The notes under the pieces: generated by a model
What the model was told of the DNA's origin: nothing
Database searches by the model: none
What the model saw: only the letters and a program-made list of their open reading frames with translations
Origin: Homalodisca vitripennis
Taxonomy: Eukaryota > Arthropoda > Insecta > Hemiptera > Cicadellidae
Assembly (NCBI RefSeq): GCF_021130785.1
Contig: NC_060212.1
Coordinates: forward strand, 149,416,001 to 149,480,000
Reading direction: 5' to 3'
Length of the DNA stretch: 64,000 nucleotides
In this document: in pieces, positions 48,397-62,039 of the stretch
How the letters are laid out: every line of letters starts with the position of its first letter
Position numbering within the stretch: the stretch's first letter is position 1
Position numbers and translations under genes: made by a program

Positions 48397-48887
48397 TAGA
48401 GTAACCTTCAAAAATTTTGTTTCAACGATTTTTATTTGACTAGGTATATTTTGGACGTATACTGTACGTAAAAATGAATCTAATTTAATATTTTTCTGTG
48501 TTAAATCTTTTAAAAGATTACTTAAATAATTAAAACTAGAGATAGCTACATAATTGTGTAACCTTATGAGTTAATTAAGACATCAAACCAATTATAAAGT
48601 TTCTTTTTTAGCTCTGGATACATATTTGAAGCCTTTTCATTATTTTTAGAATCTCTTGCATGAAGTTTTACATCGTTAATGTTAAAGAGAGAAAACACTA
48701 CGGTTCAAGGATTGTAATCTTACTCTTTTTTCAAGCATTAAGATAAGGAGTAAGATTAATCGTATGCATAAATTAATGTGTTTAATGCATCATACATGTG
48801 TATTTTAAATTTCAAAAAATATCAAAGAATGATCCACCAATTTAGGAACAATGTAGGACAGTTACACAACGTGCCTCTTCGCTACGG

Positions 48888-51800
48888 TTGCATACAACAG
48901 TTCAAGCCTATGAACATGTGTTAATATTTCCCATGTGTTTTTGTGTTTTTTTTTATATTAAATGTCATTTGATTGTACTTATTTGTTGCAGATTTTACAA
49001 TTTTACAGTTACCTATAACATAAATTTCAAAATGTCACTAAATATCATTCAGTTATGTAGTCATAATTAATGTTTAATTATTATACAAGAGAATCAACTT
49101 ATTGGCTGAACTTTAGCGAAACCTATCACTCGTGGGGCATACAACAGTTCAAGCCTATAAATATGTGTTAATATTTCCCATGTGTTTTTTGTGTTTTTTT
49201 ATGTTAAATGTCATATGATTGCACTTATTTGTTGCAGATTTTACAATTTTACAGTTACCTATAACATAAATTTCAAAATGTCACTAAATATCATTCAGTT
49301 ATGTAGTCATAATTAATGTTTAATTATTATACAAGAGAATCAACTTATTGGCTGAACTTTAGCGAAACCTATCACTCGTGGGGCATACAACAGTTCAAGC
49401 CTATAAATATGTGTTAATATTTCCCATGTGTTTTTGTGTTTTTTTATGTTAAATGTCATATGATTGCACTTATTTGTTGCAGATTTTACAATTTTACAGT
49501 TACCTATAACATAAATTTCAAAATGTCACTAAATATCATTCAGTTATGTAGTCATAACTAATGTTTAATTATTATACAAGAGAATCAACTTATTGGCTGA
49601 ACTTTAACGAAACCTATCACTCGTGGGGCATACAACAGTTCAAGCCTATAAATATGTGTTAATATTTCCCATGTGTTTTTGTGTTTTTTTATGTTAAATG
49701 TCATATGATTGCACTTATTTGTTGCAGATTTTACAATTTTACAGTTACCTATAACATAAATTTCAAAATGTCACTAAATATCATTCAGTTATGTAGTCAT
49801 AACTAATGTTTAATTATTACAACAAGAGAATCACTTATTGGCTTGAACTTTAACGAAAACTATCACTCGATGGGCATACAACAAGTAAAGCCTATGAACT
49901 GTGGTTAATATTCCCATGTTTTTTTGTGTTTTTTATGTTTAAATGTCATATGATTGCACTTATTTTGTTGCAGATTTTACAATTTTAAAAGTTACCTATA
50001 ACAAAAATTTCAAAATGTCACTAAATATCATTCAGTTTATAGTAGTCCATCATTAATGTTTAATTATTATACAAGAGAATCAACTTATTGGCTGAACTTT
50101 AGGCGAAACCTATCACCGTGGGGCATACAACAGTATTCAAGCCTAATGAACATGTGTTTTAATATTTCCCATGTGGTTTTGTGTTTTTTTATGTTAAATG
50201 TCATATGATTGGCACTTATTTGTTGCAGATTTTACAATTTTACAGTTTACCTATAACATAAATTATCAAAATTGTCGATAAATTATCATCAGTATATGTA
50301 GTCATAACTAATGTTTAATTATATACAAGAGAATCAACTTATTGGCAGAACTTTAGCGAAAACCTATCACTCGTGGGGCATACAACAGTTTCAAGCCTAT
50401 AAATATGCTGTTAATATTTCCCATGGGTGTTTTTTTTTTTTTATGTTAAATGTCATATGATTGCACTTATTTGTTGCAGATTTTACAATTTTACAGTTAC
50501 CTATCACATAAATTTTCAATGTCACTAAATATCATTCAGTTATGTAGTCATAATTAATGTTATAATTAATATACAAGAGAATCAACTTATTGGCTGAACT
50601 TTAGCGAAACCTATCAATCGTGGGGCATACAAAACATTCAAGCCTATAAATATTGTTAATCATTTCCCATGTTTTTTTTCTGTTTTTTTTTATGTTAAAT
50701 GTCATACTGATTTGCACTCCCTATTTGTTGCAGATTTTACAATTTACAGTTTACCTATAACATAAATTTTCAAGAATGGTCCACTAAATATCCTTCAGTT
50801 ATGTAATAATACTAATGTTAATTATTATACAAGAGAATCAACTTATTGGCTGAAAACTTAGCGAAACCTATCCACGCACTCGAGGGGCATACAACAGTTC
50901 AAGCCTATAAATATGTGTTTAATATTTCCCATGGTGTTTTTGGTTTTTTTTTTTATGTTAAATGTCATATGATTGCACTTATTTGTTTGCAGATCTAACA
51001 ATTTTTACAGTTACCTATAACAAAATTTCAAAATGTCACTAAATATCATTCAGTTATGTAGTTCATAACTAATGAATTTAATTATTACACAAGAGAATCA
51101 ACTTAATGGCTGACTTTAACAGAACACCTATCACTCGAGGGCATACAACAGTTAAAAAAGCTATGAAACATGTGTTAAAATTTCCCATGTGTTTTTTGTG
51201 TTTTTTCTATGTTAAATGTCATATGATTGCACTTATTTGTTGCAGATTTATACAATTTTTACAGTTACCTATAACGTAAATTTCAAAATGTCACTAAATA
51301 TCATTCAGTTATGTGAAGTCATAATTAATTGTTTAATTAATTATACAAGAGAACAACTTATTGGCTTGAACTTTAGCGAAACCTATCCACGTGTGGCCAT
51401 ACGAACAGTTCAAGCCCTATGAACATGTGTTAAATTTCCCATGGTGTTTTTGTGTTTTTTTAAGTTAATGTCATATTATTGCACTTATTTGTTGCAGATT
51501 TTTACAATTTTAAACATTACCTAAAACAATATTTCAAAATGTCACTAAATATCATCAGTTATGTAGTTCCCAAATTAATGTTTCAATTATTATACAAGAA
51601 ATCAACTTATTGGCTGAACTTTTTAAAGCGAAACCTATCACTCGTGGGGCATACAACCGTTTTTCAAGCCTATAAATATTGTGTTTAATATTTTACCCAT
51701 GTGTTTTTGTGTTTTTTTATGTTAAATCATATGATTGCACCGTATTTTGGATAGCACGATTTTACAATTTTACAGTTACCTATAACATAAATTTCACAAA

Positions 51801-52273
51801 ATACACTAACTATCAGTCAGTTATGTAGTCTAACTAATGTTTAATTATGATACAAGAGAATCAACTATTGGCTGAACTTTAGCGAAACCTATCACTCGTT
51901 GGGGCATACAACAGCTTAATCCGGTTTAAAAATATGTGTGATATTTCCCATGTTTTTGTGTTTTTTTTTATGTTAAAATGTTCATATGATTGCACTTATT
52001 TGTTGCAGATTTTACAATTTTACAGTTACCTATAACATAAATTTCAAAATGTCCCCACTAAATACCATTTCAGTTATGTAGGTCATAACTATGTTTAATT
52101 ATTACACAAGAGGAATCAACTTAATTGTGGCTGAACATTAACGAACCTATCACTCGTGGGGCATACAACAGTTAAAGCCTATGACATGTGGTTAAATATT
52201 TCCCATGTGTTTTTGTGTTTTTTTTATGTTAAATTCATATGATTGCACTTATTTGTTGCAGATTTTACAATTT
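48888..52273 (+). repeat. ~244-bp satellite array, left block
   Basis: About 14 tandem units, recognisable by GCATACAACAGTTCAAGCC at the start, TTTGTTGCAGATTTTACAA in the middle and GGCTGAACTTTAGCGAAACC near the end. The first four complete units (to about 49800) are almost identical. Later units carry many single-base insertions and deletions in homopolymers. The unit end (GGCTGAACTTTAGCGAAACCTATCACTCG) is the family A core phrase, so the unit seems to be an amplified piece of family A. Short frames across it are artefacts. Confidence 0.95.
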
Positions 52274-53466
52274 AAAACCAAACAATACAAAAATAAATAA
52301 AAAAAAACTAAAAAATTAAAAAAAAAAAAAAAAAAAAAAACAAACAAAAAACAACGAAAAAAAAAAACAAAAAAAAAAAAAATATAAAACAACACTAAAA
52401 AATACGATTTAAAAAAACCCAAAAAAACAAAAAAATAAAAAAAAAAAAAAAAAAAAAAAAATAAAAAAGAAAAAAAAAAAAAAAACAAAAAAAATTTAAA
52501 AAAAAAACAAATAAATTAAAAAAAAAAACAACAAATAAAAAAAAATTAAAAATAAAAAAAAAATAAAAAAACATTAAAACAAAAAAAAATAAAAAATAAA
52601 CAACAGAAAAAAAAAAAAAAAAAACACGAAAAAAACAAAAATAAATAAAAAACAACAAAAACATAAACAATTAAAAAAAAAAAACAAAAAAAACAAAAAA
52701 ACAAAAAAAAAAAACAAAAAAAAAAAAATTTTCAATTAAAAAATAAAAATAAATAAAAAAAAAAAAAATTAAAAACAAAAAAAAAAAAACTCAAAATAAA
52801 AAAAAAAAAAAATAAAAATAAAAAAATAAAAAACAACAACACAAAATACAAAATAAATAAAAAAAACAAAAAAAAACACCAAACAAAATACAAAACAAAA
52901 AAAACTAAAATAAAATAAAAAAATAAAAAAAAAAAATAAAAATAAAACAGCAACAAAAAAAAATAAAGAACATAAATAACCTTTAAAAAAAAATAAAAAA
53001 AAAAAAAAAAACATAACAAAACACTTAAAAAAAAAAAACGAAAAATTAATAACAAAAAAAAAAAAAAAAAAAAAAAACAAAAAAAACAAAAAATAATATA
53101 AAAAACAAAAAAAATAAAAAAACAAACAAAAAAATCCAACTATAAAAATATAAAAAAAAAAAATAACAAAAAAATAAAAAAATTAAAAAATAAAAAAAAA
53201 TAAAAAAAAAAAAAAACAAATCAAACAAGATAACAAAAAAAAAAAACAAAAATTAATACAAAAAAAAAACAAAAAAAAAACTAAAAACACAAATATACAA
53301 AAAAAAAAAAAACAACAGAAGCCAACAAACTAAAAATAAAAAACCACCAAAAAAAAAAACAAAACAAAACAAACCTATAAAAAAACAAAAGACAATTAAT
53401 AACTAAAAAAAAAAAAAAAAAAAACAAAATAAAAAAAATAATTTAAACAAAAAAAATAAAATAAAA
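52274..53466. repeat. 1.2-kb A-rich low-complexity block inside the satellite
   Basis: Overwhelmingly A with scattered C and T and almost no G. It begins after a unit's TTTTACAATTT and ends just before TTACAGTTACC, the next bases of the same unit, so the satellite phase is kept across it. Minus-strand Phe-rich frames of up to 135 codons are artefacts. This may be an insertion of simple sequence or a failed consensus of low-quality reads. Confidence 0.85.
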
Positions 53467-55155
53467 TTTTTACAGTTACCTATAACATAATTTCAAAATG
53501 TTCACTAAATAACCATTCAGTTATGTAGTCATAAGTAAATGTTTAATAATTATTTTACAGAGAATCAACTTTATGGCCTGAACTATAAGCGAACCTATCA
53601 CTCGTGGGGCATACAACAGTTCAATAGCCTATGAACAATGTGTTAATATTTCCCAGTGTTTTTTTTGTGGTTTTTTTATGTTTAAATGTGCCATATTATT
53701 GCACTTATTTTGTTGCAGATTTACAATTTTACGTTACCTATTAACATAAATTTCAAAAATGTCACTAAATATATCATTCGTTACGGATGTAAGGTTCATA
53801 ATTAATGTTTTAATTATTATACAAGAGAATCAACTTATTGGCTGAACTTTAGCGAACCTAATCACTCGTGGGGCATAACAAAACAGTTCAATCAAGCCTT
53901 ATAAATATGGTTAATATTTTCCCAATGTGTTTTTGTGATTTATAATGTTAAATGTCATAATGATTGCACTTCGTATTTGTTGCAGATTTTACAATTTTAC
54001 ATTATACCTATAACATAAATTTCAAAAGTGTCGATAAATATCATACCAGCGTTATGTAGTCATAACTAATGTTTCATTATATACAAGAGAATCAACTTAT
54101 TGGCTGAACTTAAAGTAGCGAAACCCTATCATCTCGTGGGGGCATACAACAGTTTTCAAGCCTATAAATATGTGTTAATAATTCCCATGTGTTTTTGTGT
54201 TTTTTTTATTTAAATGTCATATGATTGCACTTATTTGTTGCAGCAGATTTTTTACAATTTTTACAGTTACCTATAACATAAATTTCAAATGTCACTAAAT
54301 ATCAATCAGTTTATGTAGTCATAACTAATGTTTTAATTATTACACAAGAGAACAACTTATTGGGCTGAACTTAACGAAACCTATCACTCGTGGGTGCATA
54401 CAACAGATTAAAGCCATGAACATGTGTTAATATTTTCCCAGTGTTTTTTGTGTTTTTATTTATGTTAAATGTCATATGATTGCAACTTATTTGTTGCAGA
54501 TTTTTACAATTTATAAAGTTACCTATAACATAAATTTATTTCAAAATGTACTAAATATCATTCAGATTATGTAGTCATAACTAATGTTTTAATTATTATA
54601 CAAGAGAATCAACTTATTGGCTGAACTTTAGCGAAACTATCACTCGTGGGGCATACAACAGTTCAAGCCAATGAACATGTGTTAATATTTCCCATGTGTT
54701 TTTGTGTTTTTATTTATGTTAAATGTCCATATGAATTGCACTTATTTTGTGCAGATTTTACAATTTTACATTACCTATAACATAAAGTTCAAATGTCACT
54801 AAATATCATTCAGTTATTAGTCATAACTAATGTTTAATTATTACACAAGAGAATCAACATATTGGCTGAACTTAAAACGAAACCTACACTCGTGGTGCAT
54901 AACAACAGTTAATAGCCTATGAACATGTGTTAATTATTTTCCCCATGTGTTTTTTGTGTTTTTTTTTTATGTTAAATGGCCTATGATTGCACTCTATTTG
55001 TTGCAGATTTTACAATTTTTACAGTTACCTATAACATACATTTCAAAATTTCACTAAATATCATTCAGATTATGTAGTCATAACTAATGTTTAAATTATT
55101 ATACAAGAGAATCAACTTATTGGCTGAACTTTAGCGAAACCTATCACTCGTGGGG
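53467..55155 (+). repeat. ~244-bp satellite array, right block
   Basis: About seven further units, again with frequent one- to three-base indels that decline toward the right edge. The last unit ends in GCGAAACCTATCACTCGTGG and passes without a break into family A sequence (GGGCTGTAAAATTTTAACTC, then TCTGTCTACATGATATCTTG). Confidence 0.95.
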
Positions 55156-55810
55156 CTGTAAAATTTTAACTCTGTTTGTCTCTCTGTCTACATGATATCT
55201 TGAACTGACCTATGACTTGAAATTGTACATGAAACTTCATTCTATACGAGGAATACTGAGTTCGGCGGTGCATGTCATTACATAGGACTTTGCTGAGCGT
55301 TAGGAAATATTTTTACATTCGCTTTATGGGTATCCATGATGTCAACAAGGAAATAGTAGACAGAATAAATAAATTTATAGACAAACTCAATACACCCATA
55401 AGAGATTCAAACATGCAACATATGTACATAACACATATAGCCCATCTATCCTATCACGTACAAAATCATACTATAGTTACTTAGCGTGTAGTCTTTTAAT
55501 ATTTTAACACTGATATGAAACCCAATTCAATGAACAAAAATATATGAGTTATGGAATTCTAATGTGGAAATATGTCGATACTTGATATGTTTTGGGAGTT
55601 TAAATTTGCATGTAACTTAATTTGTACAATAATGAGTTCTGTGATTTATTATTTTCATGTCAACGCCCCTCTTTTGTCTTATTGTCTTTTCGTCTATCTT
55701 TCCACAGGACATCTCGAGAATTAAATAAGCTATAGACTTGAAATTTTGAATGCAACTTCAGATAACCCTGTTACGACACATACTGTGCAGTACGACTGGC
55801 TTGTATATTT
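55156..55810 (+). mobile_element. family A copy adjoining the satellite
   Basis: A well-preserved copy in order: TCTGTCTACATGATATCTTG, ACTTGAAATTGTACATGAAA, the GCGGTGCATGTCATTACATA block, TTTGCTGAGCGTTAGGAAAT, CTTTATGGGTATCCATGATG, TAAATAAATTTATAGACAAA, then GGACATCTCGAGAATTAAAT and CCCTGTTACGACACA. A 70-codon frame at 55272-55484 arises here and is not kept in other copies. Confidence 0.75.
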
Positions 55811-58586
55811 TAATAAAAATGTTTAAATGAACCTAACCGACAAGTTTTGCCAAACTTTTTGATACCAGGACTATGTACTCTTAAAATCATTTTAAGTTGG
55901 ATAAACGAAACACACAGACCTTGGTGTACCATATTAAAGTGGTGCAATCAAAATTTAACAAACTTTTTGTTATAGCCCATTTAAAATTCATTTTCTGGAT
56001 ACAAGCAAACAGAAACATATTTTTGACCATTCCACTAAGTATGGACCGTATTTGAAGTAGAACTCAGTGACATCTTATAATTAAAAACACTCTTTATTAT
56101 TAGAAAGTTTTAATTTTACAGTTTACATGTGAAAACTGTCTGGAGATAACTACATGTTTTTATTCATACGAATATTAATTTCCTGAGGAAATCTTTACTA
56201 CAATCATATCTAATTCTTCAGTTATTTTTAATTAAAAATATGATTTTCTCAAGTCATGACAATTACCTATTAACACTATAACATAATATGCAGTTGTATA
56301 TGTCATAATTCACATTATTATCGTCAGTTTTTTTATTTCAAACTGTTTACAAACTTCCATAAATATAATACTTTGAATGCACTATTATATATGTACATAA
56401 AATATTCTTTAAATTATTTTAAATACTTCACAACAAACCGAATGCATGACTGGAAAATTATTGCAACCAAATATGATACTGGTAGTAGGGCAAAGAATTA
56501 AATAGTATACAGCAAAATTACAGATTATGTATTAATTGTTTAAACGAACAAAATTGTTTATTGAACCAATATTTATTGAACGCAAATGAATATTGACCTG
56601 CTATTGTTTGACGGTTGCTTTGTTTACGACGGATAATAGAGACGTTTGTAACTTGCCTCCGTTGTTCGAAGAAGCTCTCCACAACTCGATGTTTAACTTC
56701 CCGGAAGTAACGGCCAGATCAGCTGGAGTGTAAACTCCTTATCCGCAGCCGATCTTACTCCAGGATCCTCTCCGGGCTTTCGTGAGGCTTTGTTTGCCCG
56801 TCAGGCTCACCATGCGTGATTTAAGGACTTGAAGCCTGCTCTTAAGGTGGTGTGATCGATTTTAGATTTATAATATGTTATTTCATGTTAAATTATGGCT
56901 CTTAAAAATAACTTCCTAAACACAGAAAATTTAAAAAACAATTTGGACTACTGTACGAAAAATAACATACGTTTTAAGTTGTGAAGTTAGGCGTTTTATA
57001 ATCAAGCCGAAATAAAAACTGCTGATGAAAAAATTATACGAGTAAGATTGGTTTATACATAGCAAAATTATTTTTTTTATTTCATAAATAAATTTTAAAA
57101 TGGTAATTCTTGAAGCTATAACTCATGAACGTACTGTAAATTGTTTCCCATGTTTATCTACTTTTACATTGCTTACGTTTCGACTAATGCCTGTAATTTC
57201 CCGAAGACTTGTCAAAAAATCTAATTTTACTCTTTTTATGTAATGTTCAAGGAATTTATCTTAAAAGACTTTGAATATTACATAAAATATTTTCTTAATC
57301 CAAAACCGAGTGCACCATCTTAACGAGTCCAGTGGTGTATCGGAAAATAATATTCAGACGCACTACTACGACCAACAAAATCTGTCATAATAATTTGCAT
57401 TATTATAATACTATGTCAGTATTCTAGCGTATTATAAAACACATAAGTAAAGAACACATAAAGAAAAGTCATGACTTACGGCAGTACAATAAATACAAAA
57501 TTAATCTTGTACTTTTTAATAAATAAAATATTGTATTTTATTTACAATATATCTTATTCAATTAAGTTTGGATGCAAAATAATACAATGCAAGTTATACT
57601 TAATTAAATTAAGTTTATAAATTTTATAAAAAGATTATAAATTATTTGATTTATTTATTTAATTTTAATAAGAAGAATTTGGTAGAATGAATGCAAGTTA
57701 TGTTTTAGTGACAAACTTATTACTTTTGTATTGCGTTTAAAATAAATTCCTGACAAGTCTCGTATTAACGAACATTATTTTTTATGTTTATATAACTAAG
57801 CAATATTTAAATAAAAGATTTAAATCACTTCTGTATTTAAATACTTCTTGTGCATAAGGTCTTACTATTGTTACGAATAAGCATTTCAATGTGTTTTCTT
57901 ACGCACGTGATTGGACACTAATATTCATCGCAACTAAATTTCACAGTTTTATTTTTAGATTATTTCACACGAATGATGATTTCGCTAGGATAATTGCACC
58001 AATGTGTGGCTGCCATCTTACACGATAACTTTCCGATTTTAAACCATAAAAAGAAGGAAGCGATGAGTTAATTTAATAGGAGGAAATTAAAGAGTTTATT
58101 GTTCACTTAGATCAATATTCATTCAACTTTCATAAACATAGTTGTGTTGAAATCACATCTAAAGTAATGGGGAATTATCTAAGGTTTGGCATAAAACGTA
58201 TTTTATAATACCGTTGATTTTCCACATTAGTTTGAAAGTGGGTTGGCAATAATAAACTTTTTTGGCTCAAAAGCAAGCCCACAAGGGATTGACTTTATAA
58301 GATTTACTCAACGTTTACTGGTAGGAAAGCAAATTATTACTCGTTTACAAGTTTAAAAGAAAATTGGTTGCCTACTAAAAATGCCGATAAGAATACTAGT
58401 TTTCACGTGCAGTACATATCACAGTAATTTAACTTTAAGCTGATTAAAAGTTTTCAATTAAGTTTCGGTCTCAAAATCTATCATCTCTTAGCTTTAACTA
58501 GCACATCTCCAAAAACTACCTTCATCACAAATTCGTGTTTTTACGTTTAACCATATAATAACATAATATATTTAACTATATCGTAG
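55811..58586. other. AT-rich sequence with one GC-richer stretch
   Basis: No gene recognised. The stretch 56640-56850 is GC-richer and contains a 39-residue stretch without a stop, LFTTDNRDVCNLPPLFEEAL and on, ending before TAA at about 56732. It shares GATCAGCTGGAGTGTAAACT and the following bases with the minus strand of 59060-59290. The pair may be relics of one mobile element. Confidence 0.35.
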
Positions 58587-58749
58587 TATCACTGGTAAAT
58601 GAATAAAAGATTAGTTAATATAAATTTTATATTATTGCGCAAGGCTTTCGGAATCAATGATTCCATCATCAGGCACTTCTAAAAAATTGTTATTACTATG
58701 CAATAATACAATTTATATTGGAAAATCTTTTATTCATTTACCAGTGATA
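58587..58749. mobile_element. 163-bp hairpin element
   Basis: The left arm TATCACTGGTAAATGAATAA and the right arm pair over about 50 bases, the outer 26 perfectly. The loop read on the minus strand contains CCTGATGATGGAATCATTGA and then TTCCGAAAGCC, a motif style common in arthropod repeat tails. It is small, symmetric and non-coding, probably a foldback MITE. Target duplication could not be fixed. Confidence 0.7.
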
Positions 58750-60879
58750 GTAAATTGAACCTTTTTTTCCAATGCTCCCAGATTCTTCATATATCATAGT
58801 AAATCAAAACTAATCGAATACATATTAATCACTTATGCACTCATAGTATGTTATTCTTAGTACAGCTTATGTTTACATTATATTTCTTATTTATAATTTA
58901 AGCCTTCAAAATCCCTGTAAAGACCCCAATTATATTCATTTGCATATATTTTAAGATCTTCGTTTAAACTATTGGTAGGAGAAACGTTAGTCCTGATAAT
59001 AACGTTCTCAAATTTGTATAATTATATTTGTTAGTGGATTGAACTTAAGACAATGGTAGAATTAAGGTAAGAACTTCTCAGTCCGTGTATTCTGGCAGTG
59101 AAGGGAACTTGCCGTGATACCGGACCGAGAATACAACGTGGGATTTGAGGGGTGGTGTAGGGAGGTCCAGTAAGTCAGATGGCTCAGGAGATAGGGAGTT
59201 TACGCTCCAACTGGTCGAGATATCTCTTAACACCGTGATATATGTTACGATCATTCTAAGTCCTGGAGTTGTGTTCTTACTTCCCATTTAAAACAACAAA
59301 CTTGTATACTGCTGAATCTGTGCTAACTGGGCTTCCAACTTAGTTTTAACTTAGTGCCCTGAGAGGGTTTGTATCTAATGATGATTGAAAATACAAAGTT
59401 TTTAAAGGAATATTAGGATTAAGGCTATAACTTTCTTAATTTATGTTACATTTTTGTAATTACTGACTTTATCAGTCCAGTCAGATTTGGCGCCGTACAA
59501 TATTCTGATAACTACGTCACAGCTGAATATAGAAGTTGTAATTAAACGCGTTGACTTTTATACCCAAGATCCAGCTGCCTTTCTAAAGTAAATTAACAAA
59601 TATACGAGAATAGAAACAATGGTATACTTATCGACTTATGGTCAGGTTACACTTTCCAAAAAATATTCCTGAAAATTAGGTATCCTTAATCTATTTTGTA
59701 TGTGAAAAAGTATTTTTTTTATATTATATTTTTATGTTTTATATTTTTTTGTAAGTGGTAAATTAATTGTTAATTTGACAAACCATATACCTGAAAATAT
59801 CTTGAACGATTATAAATACTTTTTGCTTCATAACACGAAGTATAGGTAGAATCATTTTACAGTATTTTTAATTGTGTAAATCTTATTTATACGTACCCAT
59901 TGGTTGATATACCGCTGCTTATACAAAATTTAATATTATGCAGCGTAAACGTGAAACTTTTTTGCAGCTAATACTTTAGTTATTGTATTAGGTGTTGACA
60001 GTGACTAAACGTTCAATTTTGCATTTTATAATAGGGCCTCTTATCCAAATCCTTTTTCTTTTAAATAGCATACCAAACATTCCTTATATGTTCTGATAGC
60101 TATTGAAAATCTTCAGATTCACTTTCAAAATATTGGTGTACTTAAGTTAAGTCTTTAGAATGAAACAGTTCATATGAGCACCACTGAGTATTAGAATTTA
60201 TATTTCAAATACTTAGTATTTAGTTAAAGTTCAAAAAATACAAATTTAAAATTTGACAATTTTTATCTTATACTTTATAACCCTTAACTGGTAGTTTTAC
60301 TTTTGGAACAAGCAACTGGTATATGGTGGCGTCTGAAACCCCTAAATTAAAAATTTACAAATACAAATTACTCACACACTTGAATAACATTTATTTAAGC
60401 ACATAAAATACTAAAATTCCATGTGTGTTGTCTTTAATCCGTACAAATCCCACCTGTTTTTAAAACATTTAAAAGATTCAAAAAATACATATATGTAATA
60501 TATTGAAATTTTTAAAGCTAAAATGCAGACCCCCACTTATTATTTTTCATACATATCATGGCTGTTTTACTATAAAGTAGGAGAAATTAGTTTTAATTAG
60601 TCTATTCGTTGTTTAATTTTTATTTATTTACTTTAGTAATAGTACTTAAAAGTTTGATATACAAATTGAATTCATTGTTGAAATTAAAACTTCCCCCTCA
60701 ACATAAAATTACTAACTAAAAACAAGTATGACTTTAGTACGTTCAGGAAATATAAATTCTAAAAAAGCATTAAAAAGGTATACATTATTTTTGTTAAGAA
60801 GACGAATATATTTTATTTATAAAAGATTTTAACATCAAATCTAGTCAATTATGTATCATAAATTAATTCTAAAATGTGT
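58750..60879. other. AT-rich sequence with one old repeat
   Basis: The minus strand of 59060-59290 has a 69-codon frame (MGSKNTTPGLRMIV..., then SWSVNSLSPEPSDLLDLP). It shares DNA similarity with 56640-56800. It might be a relic of a mobile-element protein. The rest holds nothing recognisable. Confidence 0.35.
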
Positions 60880-61680
60880 TACGTAATAACTGGGAGCATA
60901 CATGATCATCGAACTTTATATTGCCTTTGGAGAAATCAATTTCCATGCAACATTTTAAATACCTAGCACATTTTTTCTTGAAGTATATTGCGAACATACG
61001 GATAGATTCACGGTTAGAAGAGAAATTCTCCAAAGCCTCTGAGTGTCTATCAATGAACTAAACCATGTTCATGAAAAATTAAGCTCGTACAAATTTTAAA
61101 GTCCATAGATACATTATTTCTCGATATATTATCCCCATGGGTTCACTAAATCATTATAACGTTCAGCTACATTTCATGGATCATAGTCACTGAAATCATG
61201 CTGCCTATGTAGAAAAGTTGCCTCACGAAAATATTTCAAATCTATGGCGCAGCAATTCGTTCTCGATATATTCTGCGGTCAGTTAAGGCTTTGCTAAAAC
61301 CCACCCATGTCGCATATGAACCATTATCAAACTTGATGTTGTCTTTACTGAAGCTTCATGCAAACCTTTTCTGCAGCATAATTTGCTCTCGAGATATCTC
61401 ACAAAAGACGGACAAACGGACGGGCGAAGAATTATGCCTGTTTACTGATTGATAGCAAAATATGTACAAATTGTGTCTATAGCTCAAACCGTCCTCAAAA
61501 TCTCCTGCGGGCATTTAAGCTTCGGTAAAGCTCTCTAAGTCCCATATATAAACATATATCATCATTGGAAGTCTTCGACACAATTCTCGCTACATTCTAC
61601 GGACAGAAGAGAAGTTTGCTAGCACCCTGAGTGACAGGTTTCGCCCAGCCAATAATATTTGTAAATGTTAACAAACATAA
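60880..61680 (-). mobile_element. family A copies, minus strand
   Basis: Three or four partial copies follow each other. Reverse-complement landmarks repeat: CTTTATATTGCCTTTGGAGA near 60915, TGCTGCCTATGTAGAAAAGT near 61200, CGTTCTCGATATATTC near 61260, CTTGATGTTGTCTTTACTGA near 61335, CTCGAGATATCTCACAAAAG near 61395, and a final TTTCGCCCAGCC near 61640. All are heavily diverged and non-coding. Confidence 0.6.
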
Positions 61681-62039
61681 TTGTCATATTTTACAAGCAA
61701 ACAACCTGTAGAGAATATGTAAGAACAATTTGACCTTCATGTTGTCTCAAATTACGCTCGTTATTCTATCGTTGCCAGGATACTGCTAACGATGTGCGCG
61801 TGACGAGCGGTCGCGTTACCAGTTAACGATGTACCTGCGGATGTTACATTTATTGACAAGAGGCTACTTGTGTCCTTAGACATCTTTTGTATTCACGAAA
61901 ATTGTGTAAAAAACAGTAAATTTTTATTTAAAATGGGTAAATAAGTGCCTCGTGCATCTACACACTAACCATAGCAAACCAGAGCACCAGCATGAGTATT
62001 TAAGGATTATCACTCATGTCCGTAAACCTTAATCTTCTA
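61681..62039. other. unique sequence, nothing recognised
   Basis: A GC-richer patch at 61775-61850 includes GATGTGCGCGTGACGAGCGG and TACCAGTTAACGATGTACC. It has no identified role. Confidence 0.35.

Noticed and set aside
52249..53249. Phe-rich minus-strand frames up to 135 codons
   Set aside because: They are translations of the A-rich block. They have no stops only because the sequence has so little G and T.
48960..55060. Repeated TTGTTGCAG as 3' splice sites of a repeated exon
   Set aside because: No open frame follows in the units and the rest of the unit is AT-rich satellite, so the match is incidental.
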